From positions 2,914,001 to 2,978,000 of the forward strand of contig CM073886.1 in NCBI GenBank assembly GCA_037176705.1: DNA of 64,000 nucleotides, given 5' to 3'. The position numbers and the translations under genes are program-made. The number at the start of each line of letters is the position of its first letter. The stretch's first letter is position 1. This stretch comes from Molossus alvarezi. Its lineage: Eukaryota; Chordata; Mammalia; Chiroptera; Molossidae. Below are positions 21,362 through 33,904 of this stretch, piece after piece. The notes beneath the pieces are model-generated. The model did not search any database and was not told the origin of the DNA. It saw nothing but the letters and a program-made list of their open reading frames with translations.

Positions 21362-24300
21362 ATGGCAATAAATAAGTACATATCAATAATCACCTTAAAT
21401 GTAAATGGATTGAATGCTCCCATAAAAAGACACAGAGTAGCTGATTGTATAAGAAAGCATGACTCATCTATATGTTGTTTACAAGAGACCCACCTCACAA
21501 CAAAAGACTCACATAGGTTGAAAGTGAAGGGATGGAAAAAATTTTCCAAGCAAAAAAAAAAAGCTGGGGTAGCAATACTCATATCTAATAGAATAGATTT
21601 CAAAATGAACACCATAACTAGAGACAAAGAAGACTACTACATAATATTGAAAGGATCTATCCAACAGGAAGATATAACCTTCATAAACATATATGCACCC
21701 AATATAGGAGCACCAAAATATATTAAAAATCTTCTGGAGGACTTCAAAGGAGAAATCAACAGCAATACAATCATAGCAGGGGACTTCAACACCCCCTTGA
21801 CACCAATGGATAGATCATCTAGACAAAAAATTAGCAAGGAAACAGAGACTCTAAATGAAGCACTAGACCAAATGGATTTAATAGATATCTACAGAGAATT
21901 ACTCCCCAAAACTACAGAATTCACATTCTTCTCAAGCGCACATGGGACATTCTCAAAGATAGACCACATGATAGGACACAAACTAAATCTCTACAAGTTC
22001 AAGAAGATTGAAATCATATCAAGCATCTTCACAGATCACAATGGCATGAAACTAGAAATCAATTGCAACAAGAACATGCAAAGACATTTGAAAACATGGA
22101 GGCTAAATAGCATGTTACTGAACAATGAATGGGTTACCATAAAGATCAAGGAAGAAATTAAAAACTTCCTGGAAACCAATTAAAATGAACACACAACAAC
22201 ACAAAATCTATGGGATGCAGCAAAAGCAGTTCTGAGAGGGAAGTTCATAGCACTACAGGCCTACCTCAAGAAACAAGAAAAATTTATAATTGACTGTCTA
22301 ACCTCACAACTTAAAGAATTCAAAAGAAAACCCCAGAGCAAGTAGAATAAAGGAAATAGTAAAGATTAGAGCAGAAGTAAATGACATAGAGACCAAATAA
22401 AACAATTCAAAGGATCAATGAAACAAAGAGCTGGATTTTTGAAGAGATCAGCAAGACTCACCAGGAAACAAAGAGAGAGAACCCAAATGCACAAAATCAG
22501 AAATGAAAGAGGAGAAGTAACTACAGAAATACAAAATATCATTAACAGCTACTATGAACAATTATATGGCAACAAATTCGAAAATCTAAGCAAAATGGCA
22601 AATTTCTGGAAACACACAGTCTCCCAAAACTGGACCAGGAAGAGATAGAAAACTTGAACAGACCAATAACAACTAAGGAAATTGAAGAGGTAATCAAGAC
22701 TCTCCCAGCAAACAAAAGCCCAGGCCCAGATGGCTTCACAGGGGAGATTTACCGAACATTCAAAGAATTAACGCTCATTCTCCTCAAACTATTTCAAAAA
22801 ATTCCAGAAGAAGGAAGACTCCCAAACTCATTTTATGAGGCCAGCATAATTCTAATTCCAAAACCAGAAAAAGACACTACAAAGAAAAAAAACTACAGGC
22901 CAATATCCCTGATGAACATAGACGCCAAAATCCTGAACAAAATACTAGCAAATCAGATCCGGAAATACATCAAAAAAAGTTATTCACCATGACCAAGTGG
23001 GATTCATCCCAGGGGTGCAAGGCTGGTACAATATTCGCAAATCAATAAATATGATACACCACATAAACAAAATGAAGAATAAAAACCACATGATCATATC
23101 AATAGATGCTGAAAAAGCATTCGACAAAATCCAGCACCCATTTCTGATAAAAATACTCAGCAAACTGGGAATAAAGCTATCATATCTCGACATAATAAAG
23201 GCCATATATAAAAGATCTACAGCCAACATCATACTCAATGGGCAGAAACTAACAACAGTTCCCCTAAGAACAGGAACAAGACAGCGATGCCCACTTTCGC
23301 CACTCTTATTTAACATTGTACTAGAAGTCTTAGCCACAGCAATCATAGAGGAAGAAAAAATAAAAGGAATCCAATTTAGAAAGGAGGAAGTGAAACTGTC
23401 ATTATTTGCAGATGACATGATATTATACATAGAAAACCCTAAAGACACCATCAAAAATCTACTAGACTTAAATGAATTTGGCAAAGTAGCAGGATACAAA
23501 CTGAACGTCAAGAAATCGACGACATTCTTATACACCAATGATGAACTCACAGAAAGAGAAACTAAGAAAACAATCCCATTTACCATTGTGGCAAAAAATA
23601 ATAATAATAATAATAAGATACCTAGGAATAAACTTAACCAAAGAATTAAAGGACCTATTTGCAGAAAACTACAGGACATTGAAAAAAGAAATAGAGGAAG
23701 ATATAAAAAAGTGGAATCACATACCTTGTTCATGGATTGGAAGAATTAACATCATTAAAATGTCCATATTACCCAAAGCAATCTATAGATTCAATGCAAT
23801 CCCCATCAAAATACCAACGACATACTTCACAGAACTAGAACAAATACTTCAAAAGTTCATATGGAACCAAAAAAGACCCCGAATAGCCACAGCAATCTTG
23901 AAAAAGAAGGACAAAGTAGGTGGGATCACAATATCAGATATCAGATTATACTACAAAGCGACAGTAATCAAAACAGCCTGGTACTGGCACAAGAACAGGC
24001 ATATAGACCAGTGGAACAGAATACAGAACCCAGAAATGGACCCAAGGCAATATGCCAAATTAATATTTGACAAAGGTGGCAAGAGCATACAGTGGAGTAA
24101 AAAAAGCTTCTTTAATAAATGGTGTTGGGAAAATTGGACAGCTACATGCAAAAAAATGAAACTAAACCATCAACTTACACCATACACAAAATTAAACTCA
24201 AAATGGATAAAATACTTAAATATGACCCTTGAATCCATTAAAATTCTAGAAGAAAATGTAGGCAGCAAAATTTCAGACATCATACGCAGCAGAATTTTCA

Positions 24301-25145
24301 CTGATACACCACCTAAGGCAACAGAAACAAAGGAGAAAATGAACACATGGGACTACATCAAACTAAAACGCTTCTGCACAGCAAAAGAAACAACCATAAA
24401 AATGGAAAGGCAACCCACTGTATGGGAGAACATCATTGCCAATGATACATCAGATAAGGGGTTAATTTCCAAAATATAGAGAGTACTCATACAACTCAAC
24501 AAAAGGAAGACAAAGAACCCAATTTAAAAATGGGCAGAGGAGTTGAATAGACACCTCTCCAAACAGGACATACAAATGGCTAAGAGACATATGAAGAAAT
24601 GCTCAATGTCACTAATCATCAGAGAGATGCAAATTAAAACAACAATGAGGTATCACCTCACACCTGTCAGAATGGCCGCCATTCACAAATCATCAAACAA
24701 CAAGTGTTGGCGAGGGTGTGGAGAAAAGGGGACTCTAGTACACTGCTGGTGGGAATGCAGACTGGTGCAGCCACTATGGAAAACAACATGGTGTTACCTC
24801 AAAAAATTAAAAATTGAACTTCCATTTGACCCAGTAATCCCGCTTCTAGGAATATACCCTAAGAAGCCTGAAACACCAATCAGAAAGAATACATGTACCC
24901 CTATGTTCATAGGAGAATTATTTACAATAGCTAAGATCTGGAAACAGCCCAAGTGTCCATCAGCAGACGAATGGATAAAAAAGCAGTGGTACATATACAC
25001 AATGGAGTACTATGCAGCTGTAAGAAAGAAAGAACTCTTATCCTTTGAGATGACATGGAGGGACCTGGAAAATATTATCCTAAGTGATACAAGCCTAGGA
25101 GAAAAAGACAAATACCACATGATCTCACTTATATATGGAATATAA
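21362..25145 (+). pseudogene. LINE-1 ORF2 (endonuclease/reverse transcriptase) remnant, broken
   Basis: Order of domains is intact: AP-type endonuclease start (ITLNVNGLNAPIKRHR, LQETHLTTKDSHRL) at 21362-22060; reverse transcriptase 22650-23540 with [26 protein letters not shown] and the catalytic FADD box near 23406; a C-terminal cysteine region at about 24705-24760 with the CCHC spacing CWRGCGEKG and HCWWEC. The first disruption is a TAA at 22181-22183. Further frame changes follow near 22400, 22650, 22990 and 23600-23750 and between 24480 and 24543. Confidence 0.93.
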
Positions 25146-25420
25146 TGAATATAACAGTCTGAGGAATAGGGTAGACCCAGGAACACGGAAGGAGGGTACA
25201 GACTGACAACCCTCAGAAGAGGGGGTGGTGGGGTGGGAAGAGATAAACCACAGAACTTATATGCATGTATGCATGACCAATGGACATGAACAACAAAGCC
25301 GGGGACAGGGTGGGGGGGATGGGGAGGAGGGCCTCAATAGGGTAAAAAAGGAGAAACATCTGTAACAAAAATAAAATTTAAAAAAATAATAAATAAATAA
25401 ATAAAAAATTTTAATAAAAA

Positions 25421-25436
25421 GAAAGAACTCATTGTC
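25421..25436 (+). repeat. Target-site duplication, 3' copy, of the full-length LINE-1
   Basis: GAAAGAACTCATTGTC, the partner of 19617-19632. Confidence 0.9.
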
Positions 25437-26269
25437 CCAGGCCCTCCCTTTGTCCCCCCAGCAGTGTGTGTGGAACAGGAAAGCCCAGGAGCCCCCTGAC
25501 TGTGATCCTGACTTGTGCTGGTGGGGCAGTGCTTCGGTCAGCATCACCCTAGACACACATACTTTCCTGGTGCTCAGCAGCTGGTCCTCCTGCCTAGTCA
25601 TGGTCACTTGGAAGGGCAGGAGTCCAGGGTCATTTCCTTCCCAAGGAGCTCAGGATGGGAGCCCCAAGGACCCAGACGGCAGGCTGGTTCTGCAGGGCTC
25701 CAGGACTGGTCCAGTAACAGTGAACGTACATGGCATGAAGGTGGATCTCAAACTGAACAATCTCAGAATTTCCTGAAAATGATATCTTTACCCCAATGTT
25801 CTGGGATGCTTAGGAGGTATAAGTTCCCTCTCACACTAAAAGACTTCTTGTTTGCATCAGACAACCTGATTTCCAAGTTCACCAGTTCCCTCTAGAGATG
25901 GGACTAGCCAAAGATTGAGCTTCGTGTGCCCAGCAAGACCTGGTAAGTGATCTAATAAGGCTCAGTTGTCAGGATGAGGGTGTGTCCTGGTTCAAAGAGA
26001 AAACAGGCAAAGTTCAGTCGCCTGTGGATAATAGCTGGTCTCTCCAACCTGCGGTGCCCCAGCTCTGCATTCATTTATCCAATAACTAGAGGTTAAGTGA
26101 TCCCTAGAACTGGCATTGTCCCACCCAGGGGAATACAGCTTTAACAAAGAAAGTCCCCTCCCTGTGGGACTCACATTCTAGTTGGTTGTGGGAGGAGGAA
26201 GAGAGAAGCAAACAATGGTTAAGATAATCAAAACATAGAATAGAGTAGGCTGTGGTAAATGGTACAAAA
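25437..26269. other. Intergenic DNA, nothing recognised
   Basis: Short reading frames only, with no homology I recognise. Confidence 0.5.
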
Positions 26270-26283
26270 AATTTAGTAGGTAA

Positions 26284-26516
26284 CCCTGGCCAGTTTGGCT
26301 CAGCGGTTAGAGCGTCGGCCTGCAGTCCAGAGAGACCCGGGTTCGGTTCCCGCTAAGTGCAGTACCTCGGTTGCAGTTTGTTCCCAGCCCTGTTTGGGTC
26401 GTGCAGGTAGCAACCACTGATGTGTCCCTTTCACATCGATGTTTCTCTCTCTCTCTCCCTTCCACTCTATCTGAACAAAAACTGGAAAAATGTCCTCGGG
26501 TTAGGATAAAAAAAAA
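26284..26516 (+). mobile_element. Ves-type SINE
   Basis: Complete copy: CCTGGCCAGTTTGGCTCAGC head, GTTCGGTTCCCGCTAAG, a TTTCTCTCTCTC stretch, AACTGGAAAAATGTCCTC and a GATAAAAA tail. Perfect 14-bp duplication AATTTAGTAGGTAA at 26270-26283 and 26517-26530. Confidence 0.93.
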
Positions 26517-26530
26517 AATTTAGTAGGTAA

Positions 26531-27991
26531 GAACCAAAATGATTTCAATTTTTTCTCTTTTTAGGGACCGAAAATATCTGGAATGGAATAAATAGAACTA
26601 TATACTTTTGATAGATTTTTTTTGTTTGTTTCTGAAAGATTTACAATAAAATCCCATCACCACACCTACCTCCCTGGGGACTCTTCATTAGGCCACTGGA
26701 CGGTCATGTCGGGTTGCTGAGAGGCACAGAAAAGGGTCCTGCTCCCTGCCCTGCCCACACTGACTTGTGAGAAGAAGTGGTTTTGCTCGGCTTGCTATCT
26801 GGTTTCCTTCACTTTTTGATGCTCAGAGAATCTAAACTACTTTCCCAATGTCTTCAAACTCACTAGTAATGATAAAGAAAATACATGACATTCACAGATT
26901 AATAGTTACATTGATAGTTTTCTCCTTCTTTGGATCTACCCAGTTTTCTCCCTGAGGCTGTTGCCTAGGGTGGTACAGGTTATGCTGAGCAGGAATACAT
27001 CCTCCTCCTGCAGGGGCTCCTTTTCAAGTTCTTTGGTGATCTCCAAACTGATTTAAAGGTCATTTGGTGAAATTTTGACTTAAAGTAATGGATTTTTCAG
27101 TTAAAGGTCCACAATTAAAAACAAATAAGTTCTGTTTCTTTGCTCAATGTTTTTATTTCTTCGTTATGAGCATATTTTACCTTTATCCTTGAGCATAATT
27201 ATTAAAGCTATACCATAATTCTTAAAATCCTTGTCTACTAATTTTGATATATGTCATCATTTTTCTCTATTGATGTCCTTTTCATCTTGAAAATGGGTCA
27301 TGTTTTCCTGTTTCTTTATGTGTCTAGTAATTTTGGATTTGGTGCTGAACATTGCCTATAATATGCTACAGCAACTCATATCTATTTCTTTGGTGGATGA
27401 AGCCAGAAATCAAAAGCAGAGATTCTGGATTTTGTTCTGTCTCTCTGGGGGGTAGTTATTTTGTTTGTTTCAGCAGGCAGTTAACTTGGCCACAGTCAAG
27501 CTCGAAACTCTGTCCCCTCTGTGGTTTTCAGAAACTGAGCCTCTTCAGTTCTTTTAGACTGAGATTGAAATGACTCTCTGTGGTTGAGAGCAGCCATAAA
27601 TTTGGGTAAAGTGTATATACAGAATTTGGGGGTCCCCTTCTCTGGCTTTCTTGAATTTTCTCCATAAAAAATGTGAAACTCACTCCATGCCACTTATTTC
27701 CTTCAAAGGTAGGCTCCCTCCGTTTTCTGACAGCTCTTGGTCACTCTGTAATACCTGCGGTTATTCGTGGAGTTCTTGAGGAGCTCCACCTGTCAGACAG
27801 TTGGGCCTATGGAAGATACTACTCCATTACTTAAAGTGAAAGTTCTGTAATAATATTCCTAGTTGTGAATTATTTGATTAATCTTTATATGCATATATGC
27901 ACCTGCCTATATTCACACTTTAATTCAATTAAAAGTATTTCCTTCAAATGCTACTTTATGATAATATGTATTAGGAGTTCCCAGGACGGTG
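26531..27991. other. AT-rich intergenic DNA with ancient LINE-like sequence
   Basis: The part 27060-27680 (TTTTCTCTATTGATGTCC, TGGTGCTGAACATTGCC) resembles old L1 3' sequence. No gene seen. Confidence 0.4.
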
Positions 27992-28058
27992 TAGGAGAGC
28001 ATTTTGGTGCACGGGTCGACCACTGAGCCACACCAGGTGGGCTAGGAGAGCATTTTGG
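27992..28058 (-). mobile_element. 35-bp SINE-head micro-insertion with perfect 16-bp duplication
   Basis: TAGGAGAGCATTTTGG is present at 27992-28007 and again at 28043-28058. Between them lie only 35 bp (28008-28042) that read, on the minus strand, as the 5' head of a Ves SINE (TGGTGTGGCTCAGTGG, then CGACCCGTGCA). There is no CT-rich body and no A-tail. Confidence 0.85.
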
Positions 28059-28233
28059 ATTGTAATCCGTATACAAGCTTCATGCTAAGCTTTGTTCTGC
28101 TTCAGAGTGTTTGCACTTGGATTCAGAACAGGTTGACTTTAAAATCAAAACAAAGGATGAGTATCAAAGAACTGTGGGTTCGCCCAGTTGGAAGTGACCC
28201 TCAGGCCCAATCTGCACTGGTGAAGAAGCATGA

Positions 28234-28446
28234 TGACTGAGCCACAGTTTGGAGTCAGGTGGACCTGCACTCCAACGCGGCTGCCATCTCCCGGCTGTGT
28301 GGCACTGGGCAGGCAGTTAGAGTCTCTGCATGTCAATATGCTCACTAGTAAAATGGTGGTAATGATAGTACCTTCCACATAAGGTTTATATTATATGACT
28401 TGCTTAATACATGTCACAGTGCCTGGAATATAATCAACATTCAATA
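28234..28446 (+). repeat. MIR SINE
   Basis: MIR-type core and 3' part: CTGTGTGGCACTGGGCAGGC, ACTAGTAAAATGGTGGTAAT and ACAGTGCCTGGAATATAAT. Confidence 0.65.
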
Positions 28447-28636
28447 AAGTTGAATCAATATTTTTTAGTCATGGAAAATTTCTGAGTCTCAATTTATTCA
28501 TCTCTATGATGAAAGGAAAAATACCTACCTGGAGGCAATAATATATGTATAAAGGAGGTGATGTTTATGAATTCCTTCCCTTCAGGCAAGAGGTCCTTAA
28601 GAAGTAATTATTTCTTCTCTCTTCCCATCGCACTTC

Positions 28637-28637
28637 C

Positions 28638-28674
<37 letters not shown>
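28637..28674 (+). repeat. (ATC)n microsatellite
   Basis: About twelve consecutive ATC trinucleotides, uninterrupted. Confidence 0.9.
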
Positions 28675-28675
28675 T

Positions 28676-28860
28676 TACGATGTGCCAGGCACTACTCTAA
28701 GCAGTCTACATGCATTAACTCCCTTAACTGTCATATCAATCCTGTGAGGTAGGTACTATGATTCCTATTTTCGGGTGAGGAAACTAAAGCACAGCTTCGC
28801 AATAACGTTCCCAGAATCTGTGTGACCTAGTAACTGGTGAAACAGGATTTCAGTTCTCCC
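28676..28860 (-). repeat. MIR/L2-like fragment next to the ATC repeat
   Basis: GTGCCAGGCACTACTCTAAG and CCTGTGAGGTAGGTACTATG are typical of old mammalian SINE/LINE2 copies. Confidence 0.55.
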
Positions 28861-29707
28861 CATTTGGCATTGGAGTCTCTGTTTTAAAAACAATAACAGC
28901 TGCCATTTGAAAAGCACATTCCATATGCTAGGCCATTTTGAGTGTCTTCCAAACCTTATTTTAAGTGGCTCCCCCCCACAGGGCAGAGTCCATGCAATAC
29001 TGGATCTGAAATGCCTGGGGAAGGCATTGGTGAATTCTTACAGCTTGGCCAGAGATAAAACCACACTGATATTTTGTAGTGTCCTAAATTCCAGAGCCAG
29101 AGAATTTTTTTCTCCCAGAATAGATAGAGTTGACCAGGTAATATAAAGAGAGTGGAAGTCCCTCCCATCCAGTACCCAGTTTCTCAGCTGGGCAACTCTT
29201 TTGGTGGAAGAAGCCAGCAATCAGAAATGAGACGTGTGGCAGGTAGGAAAAAGTAGAATATTGTCGAAAGACAAGCAGGGCAGACTTCCTTGAAGAAAAC
29301 CAGCCTCAACTCTTTTTCCTGCCATCCCTAGCCTTTGGGACCTTGGCCACGTTAACTAATCTCTTCAGCACACTTCTGCAGAGGTAAAACATGACTGACT
29401 ATTTGTCATTGCAGAAGCCAAAAGCCCAAGAGTCATCCTCAATTCCTTTCCTTCTTCATTTCCTCTATCAAAACCATCCAAGTCCTCCTATTGGTACCTC
29501 AAAGTGCCATCCCATATCAGCCCACTTTTCTGTCTTCACTGTGTCAAGCTTGTCCAAGTGGCTGTCAAAGTCTAGGCTATGGCTCAGCCTCCTGGCTGCA
29601 GCTGTGCCTGCCCCAGAAGAGCCCTTCTCCACAGAACTGCCCGTGAGCTCGCTAAAATACAGATCTCATCGTTTCGTTTCTGAATTACCTACCTTCCCAC
29701 AGTATTT
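28861..29707. other. Intergenic DNA, nothing recognised
   Basis: No exon or repeat that I can name with support. Confidence 0.45.
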
Positions 29708-29760
29708 TGTTTGTTTGTTTGTTTGTTTGTTTATTTATTTATTTATTTATTTATGTATTT
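29708..29760 (+). repeat. Compound (TTTG)n(TTTA)n microsatellite
   Basis: About six TTTG units followed by six or more TTTA units, abutting the T-rich end of the next SINE. Confidence 0.85.
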
Positions 29761-29761
29761 T

Positions 29762-30003
29762 AATCCTCACCTGAGGATATTTTTTTATTGATTTTTAGAG
29801 AGTGTGAAAGGGAGGGAGAGAGGGGAAGAGAGAGAGAGAGAAATAGCAATGTGAGAGAGTCACATCAGTTGGTTGCTTCCCACACATGCCCTGGGACTGG
29901 GGATCAAACCTGCAACCCCGGTACATGACCTTGACAGGAAATCAAACCTGCAACCCTTCCATGCACAGGCCAATGCTCTAACCACTGAGCAACTGGCCAG
30001 GGC
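29762..30003 (-). mobile_element. Ves-type SINE, reverse orientation
   Basis: ATCCTCACCTGAGGATAT at the tail side, a GAGAGAGA tract, and ACCACTGAGCAACTGGCCAG at the head. Confidence 0.88.
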
Positions 30004-31197
30004 CCATACTACTTTATTTTAAAATTAAGTAAACAAGGGAAATTAGCTACTTAATTGGGTCTTGAAGCATGTCTCTTTTCTCTTAAAATCCTCTCAAGAC
30101 ACCTCATTGCCCTTCACACAGAATCCAAATTTCTTATTATGGCAAAAAAGTTATCCTGCATGGTCTGCCTCCTGCCTGTGTCTTTGACTCCAGCCTCATC
30201 CTCCCTCCCTCCGTGATCCACCACACCACCTCCATCTGTTCCTTGGAAAGCTTGCCTCCACCTGTACTTGCTGCCTCCTGCCAGGTGTGCTTTTCCCATG
30301 GTCTTCGCATGGCTGCGTCCTTCTGCTCCTTCAACCCTCCAATGTCGCGTCCTGAGAGAGGATATCCTTAGTCACCACCCACCACCCCGTCACACTGTCC
30401 TATTACCTTGTTCTGTTTTCTTCTAGGCACCTTCTACCACTTGAGATTCTCTTGTCAGTTTAATTGATGATTTTGTTTGTAGTCTTCTGCCTCCCCGTCA
30501 TGGGAATATAAACTCCTTGAGAGCAGTAGCCTTGTCTGACATGTTCAAAGTTACAGCCATGCCAAGAGGGTGCCCAGGAAATATCTGCTGAAGGAATGAA
30601 TGCACCACAGGTTTGTTACAGGCTAAGGAGGGGAATGGATGTGCTCAGGTTGACAGCCGACTTGGCTACACCGTCACTCAGAACCAGGCTGACAGAGTCT
30701 CTGCTGGATTTTGATGTTACCATCTCCACACAGGATTTCCAGGACTAGTGAGTCAGGGGAAGAGGGTAGAGAACTCATACCTGCCCTGAAATGTCCTAGA
30801 CCAGGAGTGACTCGAGTCACTTCCAACTGGGGTTCACTTACCACAGCTGGAGTTCAGTGGCCTCATTCTAACTATGAGAGAAGCTGGGCAACAAAAGAAA
30901 AGTGTGCATACAACCTTCAGAGTTCTACTATCTCTACCATCCACCCATTGTTAGGGGGGAGAAGACCGAGGCCCTCAATGTCTCACGACTGGCAACTAGC
31001 AAAAGCTGGACTAAACCCCGGTGTCCTGGCCCCGGAGCCTGTCTTCCTGACCCCAGCACTGATGTTACAGTTCCACACGGGAGACCCACTGACATCCAGA
31101 GAGCACCATGGACTTTTCTTCCTGTCCCCATTCTCTTTGCAAAAGTGACTGCTGCTTCTGCTTGAATAACAAAGAGTTTTTTATACTTTGATACTTA
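30004..31197. other. Intergenic DNA, nothing recognised
   Basis: GC-moderate sequence without recognisable exon, RNA gene or repeat family. Confidence 0.45.
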
Positions 31198-31207
31198 TGG
31201 TGTTTAA

Positions 31208-31424
31208 TTTTTTTTTAATCCTCACCTGAGGATATTTTTCTATTTATCTTCAGATAGAGTGGGAGGGAGGGAGGAAGAGAAACATTGACTGGCTGCCTCC
31301 TGCATGACCCCGACCTGGGTCGGGGACAAACTGCAACCAAGTTATGTGCCCTTGGCCTGAATTGAACCTGCGACTCATTGGTTCACAGGCCGACGCTCTA
31401 ACCTCTGAGCCAACCAGCCAGGGC
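31208..31424 (-). mobile_element. Ves-type SINE, reverse orientation
   Basis: Full pattern from ATCCTCACCTGAGGATAT to CCAACCAGCCAGGGC. 10-bp duplication TGGTGTTTAA at 31198-31207 and 31425-31434. Confidence 0.9.
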
Positions 31425-31434
31425 TGGTGTTTAA

Positions 31435-31984
31435 CTCTTAGGTTACTAGCCCTGCCTTCTCACTCACGCCTCTCGGTGAGATGAAAGCCCTTCCTGAGCT
31501 GAAAGGTCATCGCGAGTGACTCAACCAGGAGGACCTCTCAGAAGTGGGGTTTCCCCTCAGACACGGCAGGGACGTTCTAGGTGTTTCCAGCAGACAGTGA
31601 TGTTTCTCCCGGGGTTCAGTGGAGCTTGGGAGGTAAAATGCTCTGGGAATGTTGGACTAGAATACTGGAGACGCCCCATCCCCCCAAATGGAGTGGAGAA
31701 CGAAGAGTTCTCACTACCTGTGGCAATCCAGGCTTATTCAATGCAACCTCAACGTCAACGCAGCATCCGTGTGCCTGGGCCTTCCAGTGGTCCCCGGGGA
31801 CACATCTGGTCAACACCACCCCTGCCCCCACTGCTCAGACGAGAAGACCAAGGTCAGAATGGAAAGTGGCCTGCACATGGGCCGTCTGATAAGCGGCTGA
31901 GCCAGAACTCAAGCTCAAGACCTTGGAATCCCAAAGTCCCTGCATTTTGCTAACACGGCAAACTTTGACTTAGAATCCCAAATG
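31435..31984. other. Intergenic DNA, nothing recognised
   Basis: Short unrelated reading frames only. Confidence 0.45.
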
Positions 31985-32225
31985 AATGAAACCATCCAAC
32001 GCTGATTATGCCAAGCACTGTGCTCTGTGCTCTTCACCTAATCCAAACAGCCACCAAACCGCAGAACACAGGTGTCACTGCTATTATCCCTTTTCACAAA
32101 CAAGGACACCAAAGCTTAGGGAAAGGTCAGCCAAGGTCAAAGAAATAGTAAATGGCAGAGGTGAGGCTTAAACTCAGCTCTTTCTGCCTCCAGAGCAGTG
32201 GCTTTAACTACTGGGCCACACTGCC
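31985..32225. repeat. MIR-like ancient SINE
   Basis: GCCAAGCACTGTGCTCTGTG, CAAACAAGGACACCAAAGC and GGCAGAGGTGAGGCTTAAAC in MIR-like order. Confidence 0.6.
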
Positions 32226-32982
32226 AGTTGGTTCTTATTTACATGAGAATAAGAGGGCTGGGAAAGGGGAGCAAGTCAGCCACAGAGAACAGTGAAAGGG
32301 CTGCACCCCCAAGCCTTGGAGGTGACCTCACAGGGTGTGTTCTGACCAACCGTCTCCATGTGGCCTGGGACGGCCCTCCTCTACCTGAGCGTCTTCTTCC
32401 TCTGCACCATCCAGTTCCGGCCAAGTTCCCCACCCACGTGTGGCCAGGAGCTAAGTTTAGTTCTGCACACACTCCTGGAAACTGCTGGTCAGAGAGATTT
32501 CCTCTTCCGTCCCGATCCAAGACCTGGCCCCCTATCTCCTAGACAGTCCCCAGTCCCAGGTAAGACGGAGGGGAATGAGAGGTGAGTGAGAGCTCATGTG
32601 GGCGGGGGGGGGGGAGTCTGGGGGCAGTGAGGTATGTACAGAGCCTTGGACTGAGATCTGAAAGCCCGATTTAAAGTTCTGGCAATGACACTTAGGGGTT
32701 GGCTGGCCTTTGGCAAGTCTCTCAACTTTTCTGATACTTCATTTCCTTAACTGCAAAACGAGGGTGGCGACACTGAGCAGGGGATGAGTGGGAATGTGCA
32801 CATGGTGTGCCTAGCCAGTGGCTGGCACAGAGCAGGCCATCAAGTCCATGTTAGACAGCCTTGCGTGGGGGATGCGGAGGGGAGTGAGAGAGACCCAGAG
32901 GAGACACATGAAAGAGACTCCACATGCAGTAGTCGGTTCACGTTATATGAAGGGCATGGCTTTCATTAAAAATAACTTTTAG

Positions 32983-33191
32983 TCCGGCCAGTGTGGCTCA
33001 CTGGTTGAGCATCGACCCAGGCACCAAGAGGTTGCTGGTTCGATTCCCGGTCAGGACACATGCCCAGGTTGTCGGCCTGATCCCCAGTGGGGGAAACACA
33101 GGAAGCAACCAATCAAAGTTCTCTCTCATCAATGTTTCTATATCTCTCTCCCTCTCACTTTCTCTCTCTCTGAAATCAATAAAGAAAAAAA
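32983..33191 (+). mobile_element. Ves-type SINE
   Basis: Head CCAGTGTGGCTCACTGGTTG, GGTTCGATTCCCGGTC, CACATGCCCAGGTTG and CAATGTTTCTATATCTCTC, then ATCAATAAAG and an A/T-rich tail. This is the classic Ves subtype; copies ending in GTCCTCGGGTGAGGATAAAA elsewhere in the window are a second subtype. Confidence 0.9.
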
Positions 33192-33239
33192 TTTTTTTAG
33201 TAATTTTTTAATGTCTAACTGGGAGGGTTGACTTTAGAA

Positions 33240-33480
33240 TGTGCTGCAAGTTACAGAGCACCTGAAAGGTATTGAGCCCTGACCTTTATTAGACACAGTG
33301 CTGGCAAAGTGATTTTTGTAGATTATTTTACTAGTCCTGTGGGAAGCTGGGTGGTAGGTATTATTACTGTGCCCTCAAGTTCAGAGGCACAAATAGTGGC
33401 CCAAATTACCCAGCTGGTAGGCAGTGGAGCCAGGCATGTGGCTCTCAGATCCCCTATGACACACTCAGTCTGTTGTTTTG
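33240..33480. repeat. MIR/L2-like ancient repeat
   Basis: GGTAGGTATTATTACTGTGC, ACCCAGCTGGTAGGCAGTGG and GAGCCAGGCATGTGGCTC are in the order expected for an old SINE of MIR type. Confidence 0.55.
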
Positions 33481-33900
33481 TGAAATAAATAGGTTTCTTT
33501 CAGGCCCAAGTCTCGTGGAATCACAGCTCTGTTGCTGGAACTCTTCAAGGCACTGCGGACCTGGGCACATGGTAGTCAGCTGAGCCACCTCTCAAAGCCA
33601 CAGGCCATTGACTCAAAATGCACCTTCAAGCATTTCAAAAGATTGTCCTTTAAAAGTAGTGTGTAGGATGCCCTTAGACTGAACTCCGAGAGGACAGGCG
33701 TTCTTGTAGCCTAGTCAATATCTGATGGTGTCCAAAACCGTGTGTGGCACAGTAAATATTTGATGAAGAAAAATATATTTATCTGTAACTCAGACATTCT
33801 GTAGGCACAGTGAATTTTCTCTCTCCAATTTTCATCTTTTAGTTTTCCAAATTATGACAAAAAAGGAAAATCTAACATTTTGTTGAGTACCGTGTCAGGT
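33481..33900. other. Intergenic DNA, nothing recognised
   Basis: AT-rich at its right end, without recognised features. Confidence 0.45.
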
Positions 33901-33904
33901 GTTG

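Larger units (their letters stand above)
19633..25420 (+). mobile_element. Full-length LINE-1 retrotransposon, inactivated
   Basis: About 5.8 kb: a 5' UTR of about 0.8 kb starting near CCAAAATGGCAGCAGAG, ORF1 remnant 20441-21260, a short inter-ORF spacer, ORF2 remnant 21362-25145, a short G-rich 3' UTR and an A-rich tail to about 25420. The flanking 16-bp target-site duplication has one mismatch, so the insertion is moderately old. Both reading frames carry stops and frameshifts, so it cannot encode its own machinery. It lies in gene-free DNA between ACSM2 and the ACSM1 exon. Confidence 0.95.

Noticed and set aside
26284..26370. tRNA genes suggested by A- and B-box-like sequences
   Set aside because: These are heads of tRNA-derived SINEs with CT-rich bodies and A-tails, not free tRNA genes.
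30711..32585. Possible exons among mid-sized reading frames
   Set aside because: No family resemblance, no consistent splice chain, and overlap with MIR-like sequence.
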